Origin: an uncultured Pseudomonadota bacterium
GTDB taxonomy: Bacteria; Pseudomonadota; Gammaproteobacteria; Methylococcales; Methylomonadaceae
DNA length: 32,789 nt
Direction of reading: 5' to 3'
NCBI GenBank assembly: GCA_903918375.1
Contig: CAIXED010000028.1
Span: 1-32,789 of the forward strand
The notes under the pieces are model-generated. The model was not told the origin of the DNA. It worked only from the letters and a program-made list of their open reading frames with translations, and ran no database searches. This document shows positions 16,242-24,120 of this stretch, piece after piece. The position numbers were made by a program, and so were the translations under genes. Every line of letters begins with the position of its first letter. Position 1 is the first letter of the stretch.

Positions 16242-17461
16242 AAGTTTTAATTATTGCTCATGGACACCCATCGATTCATAAAGGTGGCGGTGAAGTTGCT
16301 GCATATTCAATGTATAAAATGTTGCGTGAGGCAGGGCATCAGGCAGTTTTTTTGGGATGGAGTGGGTTCGAGGAATCGCCTAATAAAGGCGCGCTGCAGA
16401 AAATAGGTGATGATGATTATTTGTTATATACAAAATCAGAGTTCTTTCATTTTTCATCAACCTCTTCCAATTTAAAAAAAGCTTTAGAAGCATTAATTGG
16501 TACTTACAAGCCTGATGTTGTTCATTTTCATCATTATATTCATGTGGGTATAGAAGCTGCTGCAATCGTTAAGCAATTGTCACCAGATACTAAAGTGGTT
16601 ATGACTTTGCATGAATATTTGGCTATTTGTGCTAATAATGGACAATTATTTAATAAGTCTGGTGAGGTCTGTCAAGGATATAATCCTGATCGTTGTAATA
16701 AATGTTTTCCAGATTCGAGTTCAACATCATTCTTCATGAGAGAGTTGGCTATTAAATCAGCTTTGTCATTTGTTGATTTTTTTATTTCGCCGTCAGAATT
16801 TTTAAAGAATCAGTATGTCTTATGGGGCATGGCGCCTGAAAAAATTGCAGCTATCGAAAACCCATTGCCACTTAATACTGATAATGCTGTTAGTGAAATT
16901 AAATTACCTAATCAAGGAGAACCTTGGCGATTAGGTTTCTTTGGGCAAATTAATTACTACAAAGGCCTGGATGTTATTATTGATGGTATACATCATGCTA
17001 TAAAAAAAGGCGTTAAAGTTGAAATTGGTATTCATGGAACCATGTCGGCGGTAACCGGGCAAGAATATATAGACGATTTGAAAAGTAGTATTGATGCGCT
17101 TGGTAGTAATGCAAAGTTTTATGGTGCCTATCAACAGGCTAATGTTAAAGAATTAATGAGTCAATATCATTTTGTGGTCATGGGTTCACGGTGGTATGAA
17201 AACTCACCTGTAGTTATTCAAGAAGCAATTGCAGCAGGGCGACCTTTAATTGTTCCAAGTCATGGCGGAATGTTAGAAAAGACGGAAGGATTGGGTATGA
17301 CCTTTTTGCCTAGCGATCCTATCGATTTTTCTAATTGTTTACTAGATATCGCGCAAGATAAATATATTAATATAACAAACGAAGTTTTAAAAAGAAGGGC
17401 TGAAATGGCTTCGTTGTTAAAAGATTATTTTTCAAAAACATTGGACATATATTCAAAATGA
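16238..17461 (+). CDS. Glycosyltransferase, GT4 family, with a four-cysteine motif
   Basis: This GT-B enzyme starts MKVLIIAHGHPSIHKGGGEV, the GT4 acceptor-side glycine loop. The C-terminal domain has LGFFGQINYYKGLDVIIDGI and an EX7E motif (E321 and E329 in YENSPVVIQEAIAAGRP). In the N-terminal domain, four cysteines at about 131, 145, 153 and 156 (C-x13-C-x7-C-x2-C) follow TLHEYLAIC. This pattern occurs in a subset of GT4 enzymes and may bind a metal, though that is not shown here. The gene overlaps the preceding GT2 gene by 4 bp, has a strong GAGG at 16226-16229 and overlaps the following pyruvyltransferase by 4 bp. Donor and acceptor are unknown. Confidence 0.9.
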   Translation: MKVLIIAHGHPSIHKGGGEVAAYSMYKMLREAGHQAVFLGWSGFEESPNKGALQKIGDDDYLLYTKSEFFHFSSTSSNLKKALEALIGTYKPDVVHFHHYIHVGIEAAAIVKQLSPDTKVVMTLHEYLAICANNGQLFNKSGEVCQGYNPDRCNKCFPDSSSTSFFMRELAIKSALSFVDFFISPSEFLKNQYVLWGMAPEKIAAIENPLPLNTDNAVSEIKLPNQGEPWRLGFFGQINYYKGLDVIIDGIHHAIKKGVKVEIGIHGTMSAVTGQEYIDDLKSSIDALGSNAKFYGAYQQANVKELMSQYHFVVMGSRWYENSPVVIQEAIAAGRPLIVPSHGGMLEKTEGLGMTFLPSDPIDFSNCLLDIAQDKYINITNEVLKRRAEMASLLKDYFSKTLDIYSK

Positions 17462-18618
17462 AAAAAATTGGGATTATTGAAAATATGGCATATGGTCCTG
17501 ATTTTTTTAAATCAGAATATGAATATGCTAAATCATCAGAAATAATGGTGGCTACTGGGGGGAATACTGGTAATGTGGCTTTTGTTTATGGTGTCAGAAA
17601 GATTATTGGTGACCAGATTACTACAATTGATTGGGGTACTTCGCCTGATTACGTTAATCAGAATGTCGATCATATTGTTATTTGTTGTGCAAATCAGTTA
17701 GGCGAACATGTCAGTTTAGAAGGCTGGGCAGATAGAATTTCTCATTTTGACAAGCCCGTTACGTTGATCGGCCTAGGAGCACAAGCTTCTGATATGTCGC
17801 GATTTCCAACTTTGCCGGATGGCACATTGAGGTTTTTAGAATTAGTCAATGAAAGGAAATCAGATGCAAGTCCAAATATTGCTGTCCGTGGCGAATATAC
17901 CAAAGCGTTATTAGATAGTTTAGGTATCAATGCGCTAGCAGCGGGTTGTCCGTCATTACATATCTCACCTGATAAAAATTTAGGTAGATCAATCTTAGAA
18001 CGTCAAAACAAAACGAGTATTAATCGTGTTGCTGTTGCAGCTGGTAATCCTTGGCATGGACCATCTGCCTTTTTAGAGCCGCTTTTGGTCGAAATAGTAG
18101 AAAAATGGCATGGCGAATATGTAATTCAACATCCTTTAGGTATGTTGCAATTTGCTTATAACGAAATTGATCAAATTGAACCCAAAACAATTCAAAGATT
18201 TCTTGATGTTTATGGTCCCTCTTTTGATCAAACTAGCTTACTTGAATGGTTTAGACGTTATGCAGCAATTTTTGTTGATACGCCTAATTGGAAAAGATTT
18301 CTGAATAAGTTTGATTTGGTATTAGGTCCACGTTATCACGGAGTTGCTCTTGGTATTCAGGCTGGAGTACCTGGTACGGTGGTTACTATTGATTCGCGTA
18401 CTTTAGAGTTATGTGAAGGAACTGGAGTGCCAAATATATCGCTTAAAACGGCTCTTGAATATGATCATGACGGCTTGGTGAAAGCCTGTCTATGGGATGA
18501 CGAAAAAGTAGCTAACTTTGACAATATAAGAATGCAGCAAAGAAAGAAATATCAAGATTTTCTCTGTAATCAGGGAGTAAGTCTCTCCAAGCATTTTAAA
18601 GATTTGCTTGGTCAATAG
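17458..18618 (+). CDS. Polysaccharide pyruvyl transferase family protein (copy 1)
   Basis: This is a PF04230-type protein (CsaB/WcaK-like), expected to move enolpyruvyl from PEP onto a sugar hydroxyl to form a pyruvate ketal. Diagnostic parts are TGGNTGNVAFVYGVRKI near residues 33-49, LIGLGAQASD, PNIAVRGEYT, AAGCPSLH and the C-terminal LGPRYHGVALGIQAGVPG with the conserved histidine H294. It ends in a short helix after DSRTLELCEGTGVP. At 386 aa it is single-domain. It overlaps the GT4 gene by 4 bp. The next gene is a paralog with the same landmarks. Pyruvylation of a surface glycan fits the neighbourhood, but family members sometimes have other roles, so the activity is inferred. Confidence 0.87.
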   Translation: MKKIGIIENMAYGPDFFKSEYEYAKSSEIMVATGGNTGNVAFVYGVRKIIGDQITTIDWGTSPDYVNQNVDHIVICCANQLGEHVSLEGWADRISHFDKPVTLIGLGAQASDMSRFPTLPDGTLRFLELVNERKSDASPNIAVRGEYTKALLDSLGINALAAGCPSLHISPDKNLGRSILERQNKTSINRVAVAAGNPWHGPSAFLEPLLVEIVEKWHGEYVIQHPLGMLQFAYNEIDQIEPKTIQRFLDVYGPSFDQTSLLEWFRRYAAIFVDTPNWKRFLNKFDLVLGPRYHGVALGIQAGVPGTVVTIDSRTLELCEGTGVPNISLKTALEYDHDGLVKACLWDDEKVANFDNIRMQQRKKYQDFLCNQGVSLSKHFKDLLGQ

Positions 18619-18644
18619 TTTTAATCAATTTGTTGCTATTTTTT

Positions 18645-18668
18645 ATTATTGAAATTATTTTCAATAAT
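18645..18668 (+). other. AT-rich perfect hairpin between the two pyruvyltransferase genes
   Basis: Arms 18645-18654 and 18659-18668 are exact 10-bp reverse complements around a TTAT loop. The stem has only one G-C pair and no T-tract follows, so it would be a weak attenuator or processing site at best. Confidence 0.3.
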
Positions 18669-18703
18669 GTTATGAAGAAATTTAAAAAAACAAGGAATAT
18701 CAA

Positions 18704-20485
18704 ATGAAGGCTCATCTTTTTGGCACATCTCCATATTTGCCTGATGCAGGTGTGATTACAGCGGATCAGCTTCATATTCAAACGGGTGGTAATACAGGTA
18801 ATTTAATGTTTGCACATTCTGTCACCCGAATGCTTGATATTCCGCCTGAATCTATAAGTTGGTCTAATAACGTACAACATTTAAATCCTAAAACTAATCG
18901 ATTGGTTATGCCGCTGGCGAATCAACTTGGTCCGCATGTTGATTTAAAGAAACTTGCTGAAACTTTGCGTTCTGTAGAAGTGCCCTTAGTGGGAATTGGT
19001 TTGGGAGCGCAAGGGCCAATCACCGGTCCAGTAATAGATTCAATTCCAGAGGGTTCTTGGGAATGGGTTCGTGTTTTAGTCGAAAAAGCACCTAGTAAAG
19101 CACCAAATCTAGCATTGAGAGGGCAATCAACTTATGACATGCTTGCTGAAAAAGGATTTGGTTCGAATTGTGTTGTTACAGGTTGCCCATCAAATTTTAT
19201 AAATCCATCACCTTATTTAGGTAGAGAAATATATCGTCGTCGCTCTAACGGAATCAGAAAAATAGCGGTGGCAGCAGGAAACCCCTTTCTAGCCCAGTTT
19301 CGAGTGCTTGAGCAGTGTTTGGTGGAGTTAGTTAATTCTAGTAACGGTATTTATATTTGCCAACATCCGATTGATATGTTGCGACTATCCAAAGGGGAGG
19401 CTGGCGCGATAACCCACGAATATTATCAACTATATAGAAATTATATTGCCCCTTATTTATCGGATGATCAATTTCTTCTGTGGTTCAAAAATAACGCTCA
19501 TGCATTCTCAAGCGTACCTGAATGGTTAGCGACTATGAAGCGGTATGATCTTGTTATAGGTACTCGTATTCACGGAATTATGGCAGGTATTCAAGCTGGG
19601 GTTCCTTCCTTATGTTTATGTATAGACTCAAGAACTCTTGAGTTATGTCAAACCATGAATATACCGCATTTGGATGCTAATAATTATAAGAATGGAATAG
19701 GATTGTACGAAATAGATAATGCATTAAGAGACTGGAATTGGCGGAATTATGATGATAATAGACGTAATTTAGCAGATGTGTTTTCAAAGTTTTTTTCTGA
19801 TAACGATATTCCTGCTAAAGGATCGGTTAAAAAACTAACTGAAGGTTTTCAAAGTTTAGCTAATCTGCGTAAGAAAAGACAAGATTGTAACGATACGCAT
19901 CAAGTTTCTACAGCATCGGTTGGTAATAAATATGATCATATATTTTTAACTATTTCTAAACATCTAAATGTTAGGCCGGTGAAAATTCTTTCTTATGGGT
20001 GTTCGGATGGATATGAGCCTAATGATTTAGCCAACCAGTTTTTCACTACTAGTTTAGTATTTGGTTGTGATATTGATGAGGTTGCTTTGGATATTGCACG
20101 CAAAACCAACCAGCATCCAGCAAGAGTAAGAATATTGGATTTCAATCAAGAAATTTTAGCGCAAGAGGGACCTTTTGATTTGATTATTGCTATGTCAGTA
20201 TTATGTCGATGGCCCGATACACAGAATGTTGAAAATGCCTCAAAAGTTTATTCATTTGATAAGTTTTCTACTGCATTAAAAGATTTGGTTGGTTTGTTAA
20301 GTCCAAATGGATTAATCTGTGTTTACAATAGTAATTATCGTGTTATGGATGTTGATTTATGTGGGGCATTAGAGCCGGTCGCATTAAAAGGGTTGCCAAA
20401 AGTTCAGGCAGTTCGAATTTTTGATGTAGATGGAGTGCCTTTGAAAGAACAAATTGTTGATAATATTATTTTTAAAAAAATATAA
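18704..20485 (+). CDS. Polysaccharide pyruvyl transferase fused to a class I methyltransferase
   Basis: Residues 1-360 are a second PF04230-type domain, parallel to the preceding gene: TGGNTGNLMFAHSVTRML, VGIGLGAQGP, NLALRGQSTYDML, VTGCPSNFINPSPYLGREI and IGTRIHGIMAGIQAGVPS with H290, then DSRTLELCQTMNIP. After a linker of about 50 polar residues (near 370-415), residues about 420-590 form a SAM-methyltransferase fold: motif I ILSYGCSDGYEPND (428 on), FGCDIDEVALDIA after strand 2 and FDLIIAMSVLCRWPDTQN at motif IV. One chain could therefore pyruvylate and methylate the same glycan end. An AAGGA 7 bases upstream supports the start. The 85-bp gap before it holds a small hairpin. Confidence 0.85.
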   Translation: MKAHLFGTSPYLPDAGVITADQLHIQTGGNTGNLMFAHSVTRMLDIPPESISWSNNVQHLNPKTNRLVMPLANQLGPHVDLKKLAETLRSVEVPLVGIGLGAQGPITGPVIDSIPEGSWEWVRVLVEKAPSKAPNLALRGQSTYDMLAEKGFGSNCVVTGCPSNFINPSPYLGREIYRRRSNGIRKIAVAAGNPFLAQFRVLEQCLVELVNSSNGIYICQHPIDMLRLSKGEAGAITHEYYQLYRNYIAPYLSDDQFLLWFKNNAHAFSSVPEWLATMKRYDLVIGTRIHGIMAGIQAGVPSLCLCIDSRTLELCQTMNIPHLDANNYKNGIGLYEIDNALRDWNWRNYDDNRRNLADVFSKFFSDNDIPAKGSVKKLTEGFQSLANLRKKRQDCNDTHQVSTASVGNKYDHIFLTISKHLNVRPVKILSYGCSDGYEPNDLANQFFTTSLVFGCDIDEVALDIARKTNQHPARVRILDFNQEILAQEGPFDLIIAMSVLCRWPDTQNVENASKVYSFDKFSTALKDLVGLLSPNGLICVYNSNYRVMDVDLCGALEPVALKGLPKVQAVRIFDVDGVPLKEQIVDNIIFKKI

Positions 20486-20539
20486 AGTAATAGTTGCTTT
20501 TATGACTTTTAACAAGCTTTGTAAACTATTTTGTTGTCT

Positions 20540-21844
20540 GTGAAGCTTAGTATCATCGTTCCTTTGTTTAATCATGTTGATTATTCTAAGGCGATGATGG
20601 CCTCATTGCTCGATTCATTGCCTAGCGAGTTGTCATTTGAAATTATTTTAATTGATGATGCTTCTTCAGATGCTACGGTTGAATGGTTAAATAGTATTGA
20701 TCATTGTGTTGTAAAAAAAATATTCAATCCTAATAATTTGGGGTACGCAAAATCCAATAATATTGCAGCCTCTCAAGCCAAAGGTGAGATTCTCGCCTTA
20801 ATTAATAATGATTTGATTTTTGAATCTGGTTGGCTTGAGGGAATGTTAGATGTTCTCGAAAATCCCTATCTTAATGCCGGTATTGTTGGCAATATTCAAT
20901 ATAAAGTGGTCGATAATTCACTCGATCATGCCGGTGTGCAATTAACGCTTACCGGAAAAATTGAACATATTCAGGTTTTATCGCCAGAAAGCTCGCCTTA
21001 TAGCCGTGTTTTTGCTGTGACTGGCGCTTGTTGTCTGATTCGTAAAAGTGATTTTGATGCGCTATCTGGCTTCGATGAAGGCTATGTTAATGGTGGTGAG
21101 GATGTTGATCTTTGTTTGGCAGTTAGGCAACGCGGTAAATCTGTTTATATCGCTACCAAGAGTCAGATTCATCATCACGTCAGCTTGAGCCGCGATCGTG
21201 CCAGTATTCAAAATGAGAAAAACAGTCGTCGATTATTAGCTAAGTGGCGTAATGTACTGAAAACTGAAATTGCTAGGCAATGGCAGTTACGTTTTCAACA
21301 GCCCAATAGTTATCATAATTTGATTGATGGTGATTTTTATCAGGCGTTCTTAAAATCACCGCAAATGGCAGCTAGGCTAATTGCGGAATATTTTATTTTA
21401 ATTGAAGAGCAGCGTTGGTCTAAATTGATTGATAGCGTTGATCTTAATCAAGATATTGCTTCAAGAACGCAATTTAAAGGATTGCGATTTATTGATAGTC
21501 ATAATCTTTATTTGATTAACACTAAGCCCGAAGTTGTCCTGAAAGGTGTTGATAGTGTGGTCAACTTCTATGTCTGCGGTCGGCGTATTGATCCTGCCAA
21601 TCAAGACAATCTGGCGATGACGATTAGTGTTAATCATGTGCAATATAAGATTTTGAAGTTGGAGTCTGGGCCTAATATTAATCTAGGTATTATATCGCCA
21701 ATATTGTTGCCAGGTATCGATAATATTTTTAAAATCGAAGTTAATTTTATTAATCCTGATGGTTTTGAGTTGTTAGGTGATGCTAGTCATTTGATTTATA
21801 TTTCACATTTTGTGATTGATGATAAATTGGTTAAAAATCATTAG
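20540..21844 (+). CDS. Glycosyltransferase, GT2 family (rhamnosyltransferase-like)
   Basis: This inverting GT-A enzyme has the opening strand KLSIIVPLFNHVDY, the IDDASSDATVEWL nucleotide-binding segment, NLGYAKSNNIAASQAKGEILALINNDLIF with the metal-binding NND near residue 91, and the acceptor-side GFDEGYVNGGEDVDLCLAVRQRG, typical of GT2 rhamnosyltransferase-type enzymes. The C-terminal 200 residues are an unassigned extension. There is no ATG before the first beta strand: in frame, after the stop at 20522, come TTG 20531, TTG 20534 and GTG 20540. I chose GTG, but TTG is equally possible, and no clear Shine-Dalgarno is seen. It sits 54 bp after the pyruvyltransferase-methyltransferase fusion and 15 bp before galE. 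Confidence 0.85.
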   Translation: MKLSIIVPLFNHVDYSKAMMASLLDSLPSELSFEIILIDDASSDATVEWLNSIDHCVVKKIFNPNNLGYAKSNNIAASQAKGEILALINNDLIFESGWLEGMLDVLENPYLNAGIVGNIQYKVVDNSLDHAGVQLTLTGKIEHIQVLSPESSPYSRVFAVTGACCLIRKSDFDALSGFDEGYVNGGEDVDLCLAVRQRGKSVYIATKSQIHHHVSLSRDRASIQNEKNSRRLLAKWRNVLKTEIARQWQLRFQQPNSYHNLIDGDFYQAFLKSPQMAARLIAEYFILIEEQRWSKLIDSVDLNQDIASRTQFKGLRFIDSHNLYLINTKPEVVLKGVDSVVNFYVCGRRIDPANQDNLAMTISVNHVQYKILKLESGPNINLGIISPILLPGIDNIFKIEVNFINPDGFELLGDASHLIYISHFVIDDKLVKNH

Positions 21845-21859
21845 TTTATAGGAAATAGG

Positions 21860-22843
21860 ATGAATATTTTAGTGGTTGGTGGTGCGGGTTATATTGGTTC
21901 TCATATGGTCAAGCATTTGATGGCTAAAGGTCATCAAGTGATAGTTGTTGATAATTTATCGACTGGTTATCGAGATGCTGTATTGGCAGATAGTTTTTTT
22001 CAAATTGATATTGCTAATCGAACTGAACTGGATCAGGTTTTTCAACATCATCCTATTGATGCAGTATTTCATTTTGCCTCCTATATACAAGTTGGGGAAT
22101 CGGTGATTGCACCTGCTAAATATTATGAAAATAATGTTTCGGCAACATTAACTTTATTACAAGCGATGGTGGCTGCCGATGTTAAAAAGTTTGTGTTTTC
22201 ATCGACAGCGGCTGTGTATGGTAATCCTGAATATGTGCCAATTGATGAAGCCCACCCTAAGCAGCCAATTAATCCTTATGGCCAATCAAAATTGATGGTC
22301 GAGCGAATATTGCAAGATTTTGATCATGCTTATGGTTTGAAATCGGTTTGTTTGCGTTACTTTAATGCTGCTGGTGCTGATCCTGAGGCGTTATTAGGTG
22401 AGCGGCATGAGCCTGAAACGCATTTAATTCCATTAGTTTTGCAAGCGGCTTCGGGACGTCGAGAAGCGATTAATGTATTTGGTCAGGATTATGAAACTGA
22501 TGATGGCACTTGTGTTCGTGATTATATTCATATTGTTGATTTAGCCGATGCTCATCTTAAAGCAGTTGATTACTTGAATGCGGGTAATTCTAGCCGGGCG
22601 TTTAATTTAGGTAATGGCAATGGTTTTTCTGTTAATCAGATTATTCAGGCCGCGGAAGCTGTGACCGGTAAAACTATCCCAGTGATTTATGGTGAAAGAC
22701 GCGAGGGAGATCCGGCTATTTTGGTTGCAGATGCGACCGCGGCTAATCAGATTTTGGGATGGACACCGCAGTGTTCTGATATTAAAACCATTATTGCCAA
22801 CGCTTGGGCTTGGGAGCAGAAGTTTCCGTGGGGTAGTGTATAA
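21860..22843 (+). CDS. galE: UDP-glucose 4-epimerase
   Basis: This short-chain dehydrogenase-type enzyme interconverts UDP-glucose and UDP-galactose using bound NAD. It has the GGAGYIG dinucleotide motif (residues 7-13), FHFASYIQVGESV, the SST catalytic segment (114-116) with AVYG, the YxxxK pair Y140 and K144, LRYFNAAGADP and GDGTCVRDYIH-type downstream motifs. The length of 327 aa is normal. An AGGA 6 bases upstream supports the ATG. It probably supplies UDP-galactose for the glycan made by the surrounding transferases. The gene ends in the same frame as the exported glycosidase that follows. Confidence 0.95.
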   Translation: MNILVVGGAGYIGSHMVKHLMAKGHQVIVVDNLSTGYRDAVLADSFFQIDIANRTELDQVFQHHPIDAVFHFASYIQVGESVIAPAKYYENNVSATLTLLQAMVAADVKKFVFSSTAAVYGNPEYVPIDEAHPKQPINPYGQSKLMVERILQDFDHAYGLKSVCLRYFNAAGADPEALLGERHEPETHLIPLVLQAASGRREAINVFGQDYETDDGTCVRDYIHIVDLADAHLKAVDYLNAGNSSRAFNLGNGNGFSVNQIIQAAEAVTGKTIPVIYGERREGDPAILVADATAANQILGWTPQCSDIKTIIANAWAWEQKFPWGSV

Positions 22844-22876
22844 AGATTAAGTGATTACCTGGATTGGATAGCCAAT

Positions 22877-24115
22877 TTGACAATTAATTATTACATCCGA
22901 ATTTTTATTATTTTGTTTGCTAGTGTTTTTCAGGTAACTGAAGCTAGCGGGCAATCGGATGGATTACAAGGAAAATTAATTGTCGGTTATCAAGGATGGT
23001 TTGGGTGTCCTAATGATTTTGAAGCTAATCAAAACTGGCAGCATTGGTTTATTCATCAAGCTAAGCCTGAGCTTTTGACGGTTGATATGTTGCCTGATGT
23101 GAGTGGGTTTAGTCCTCAAGATTTATGTGACACAGGTTTGCCAAGAGTTGATGGGCAAGGGACAGTCAAACTGTTTTCATCTCAAAATCCCAATGTGGTA
23201 TTCACCCATTTTCGTTGGATGCAGGATTACGGTATTGATGCGGTTGCTGTGCAGCGATTTGTATCGGTATTATCCGATCCGAAACAAAAGCGTCGTGCTG
23301 ATAATCTGCTTAAAAATGTCATGTTGGCTGCTCAAGCAACCCAACGTGGTTTTTTTGTGGTCTATGATATTTCTGGTGCCAATCCAAACACTGTTATTAA
23401 CGATATTCGCCAAGATTGGCGGTATTTGCTGAATGAGATTAAGGTCACTGAAAATTCTGCGTATTTAAAAGATAAAACGAAATCGATTCTTGAATTATGG
23501 GGTTTTGGTTTTACCGATAGACCAGGTTCGCCTGACGCTGTATTCGATTTACAGCAAGATTTAAAAAACGCTAAGAACCCTGTTACTTTGGTGGGTGGCG
23601 TGCCTACTTATTGGCGAACTTTAAGCGGTGATTCCAAATCGCAAATTGGCTGGGATAGGGTTTATCGAAATTACGATGTGCTTAGTCCGTGGGCAGTAGG
23701 GCGGTTTGGCGATAATTATGGTGCCGATCAATTTATTAAAAAAATTGTGATTCCTGATCTTATTGAAACTCAGCGTTTAGGTCTGGCTTATCTACCGGTG
23801 ATTTTTCCAGGTTTTTCTTGGCATAATTTGATGATTAATCGACATAATCCGTCAAAAGCCATTCTCAACCAGATTCCTCGTCGATGTGGGCAATTTATCC
23901 AGCGGCAAATTGATAACTTGCTTAAGCTTAAAGTCAGCTCGATATATGTCGCTATGTTTGACGAAGTCGATGAGGCCACCGCTGTGTTTCCTGTTGAAAC
24001 TGTTATTGGTGGGTTACCTGCTGAGGCAAAAATGGTTTATTTAAATCAAGATGGCTGTGATTTAGCGTCTGATTGGTATCTTCAGACGCTAAAAAATGTC
24101 GAAATAATCCATTAA
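22877..24115 (+). CDS. Exported GH99/GH71-like glycoside hydrolase
   Basis: An N-terminal signal peptide (hydrophobic YIRIFIILFASVFQV, probable cleavage near ASG at 23-25) directs it to the periplasm or outside. The mature part matches the GH99/GH71-like group: LIVGYQGWFGCPND, NWQHWF, VFTHFRWMQDYGIDAVAVQRF, VVYDISGA and FPGFSWHNL. Near the end, FDEVDEATAVFP has an ExxE pair (E363 and E366) at the place of the catalytic E-x-x-E in GH99 endo-mannosidases (FNEWHEGT-like). GH99 enzymes are endo-acting on mannans, and manC-manB lie next door, so a mannose-containing substrate is a reasonable guess. The start must be TTG: only 12 codons separate it from the in-frame galE stop, and no ATG, GTG or better candidate exists. 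A weak GGATA lies upstream. Confidence 0.78.
   Translation: MTINYYIRIFIILFASVFQVTEASGQSDGLQGKLIVGYQGWFGCPNDFEANQNWQHWFIHQAKPELLTVDMLPDVSGFSPQDLCDTGLPRVDGQGTVKLFSSQNPNVVFTHFRWMQDYGIDAVAVQRFVSVLSDPKQKRRADNLLKNVMLAAQATQRGFFVVYDISGANPNTVINDIRQDWRYLLNEIKVTENSAYLKDKTKSILELWGFGFTDRPGSPDAVFDLQQDLKNAKNPVTLVGGVPTYWRTLSGDSKSQIGWDRVYRNYDVLSPWAVGRFGDNYGADQFIKKIVIPDLIETQRLGLAYLPVIFPGFSWHNLMINRHNPSKAILNQIPRRCGQFIQRQIDNLLKLKVSSIYVAMFDEVDEATAVFPVETVIGGLPAEAKMVYLNQDGCDLASDWYLQTLKNVEIIH
24061..24093. terminator. 12-bp perfect stem-loop at the convergent glycosidase/manB junction
   Basis: Arms 24061-24072 (TTTAGCGTCTGA) and 24082-24093 (TCAGACGCTAAA) pair perfectly around a 9-base loop. It lies inside the 3' end of the glycosidase gene and 28 bases past the end of manB. 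Neither strand has a T-tract after the stem, so a terminator or RNA-stabilising role is only probable from its position. Confidence 0.4.
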
Positions 24116-24120
24116 AACGA

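Noticed and set aside
24081-24090. Sequence resembling a Neisseria DNA uptake sequence (AGCGTCTGAA on the minus strand)
   Set aside because: It lacks one C of GCCGTCTGAA, the host does not look like Neisseriaceae, and I saw no other copies in the window.
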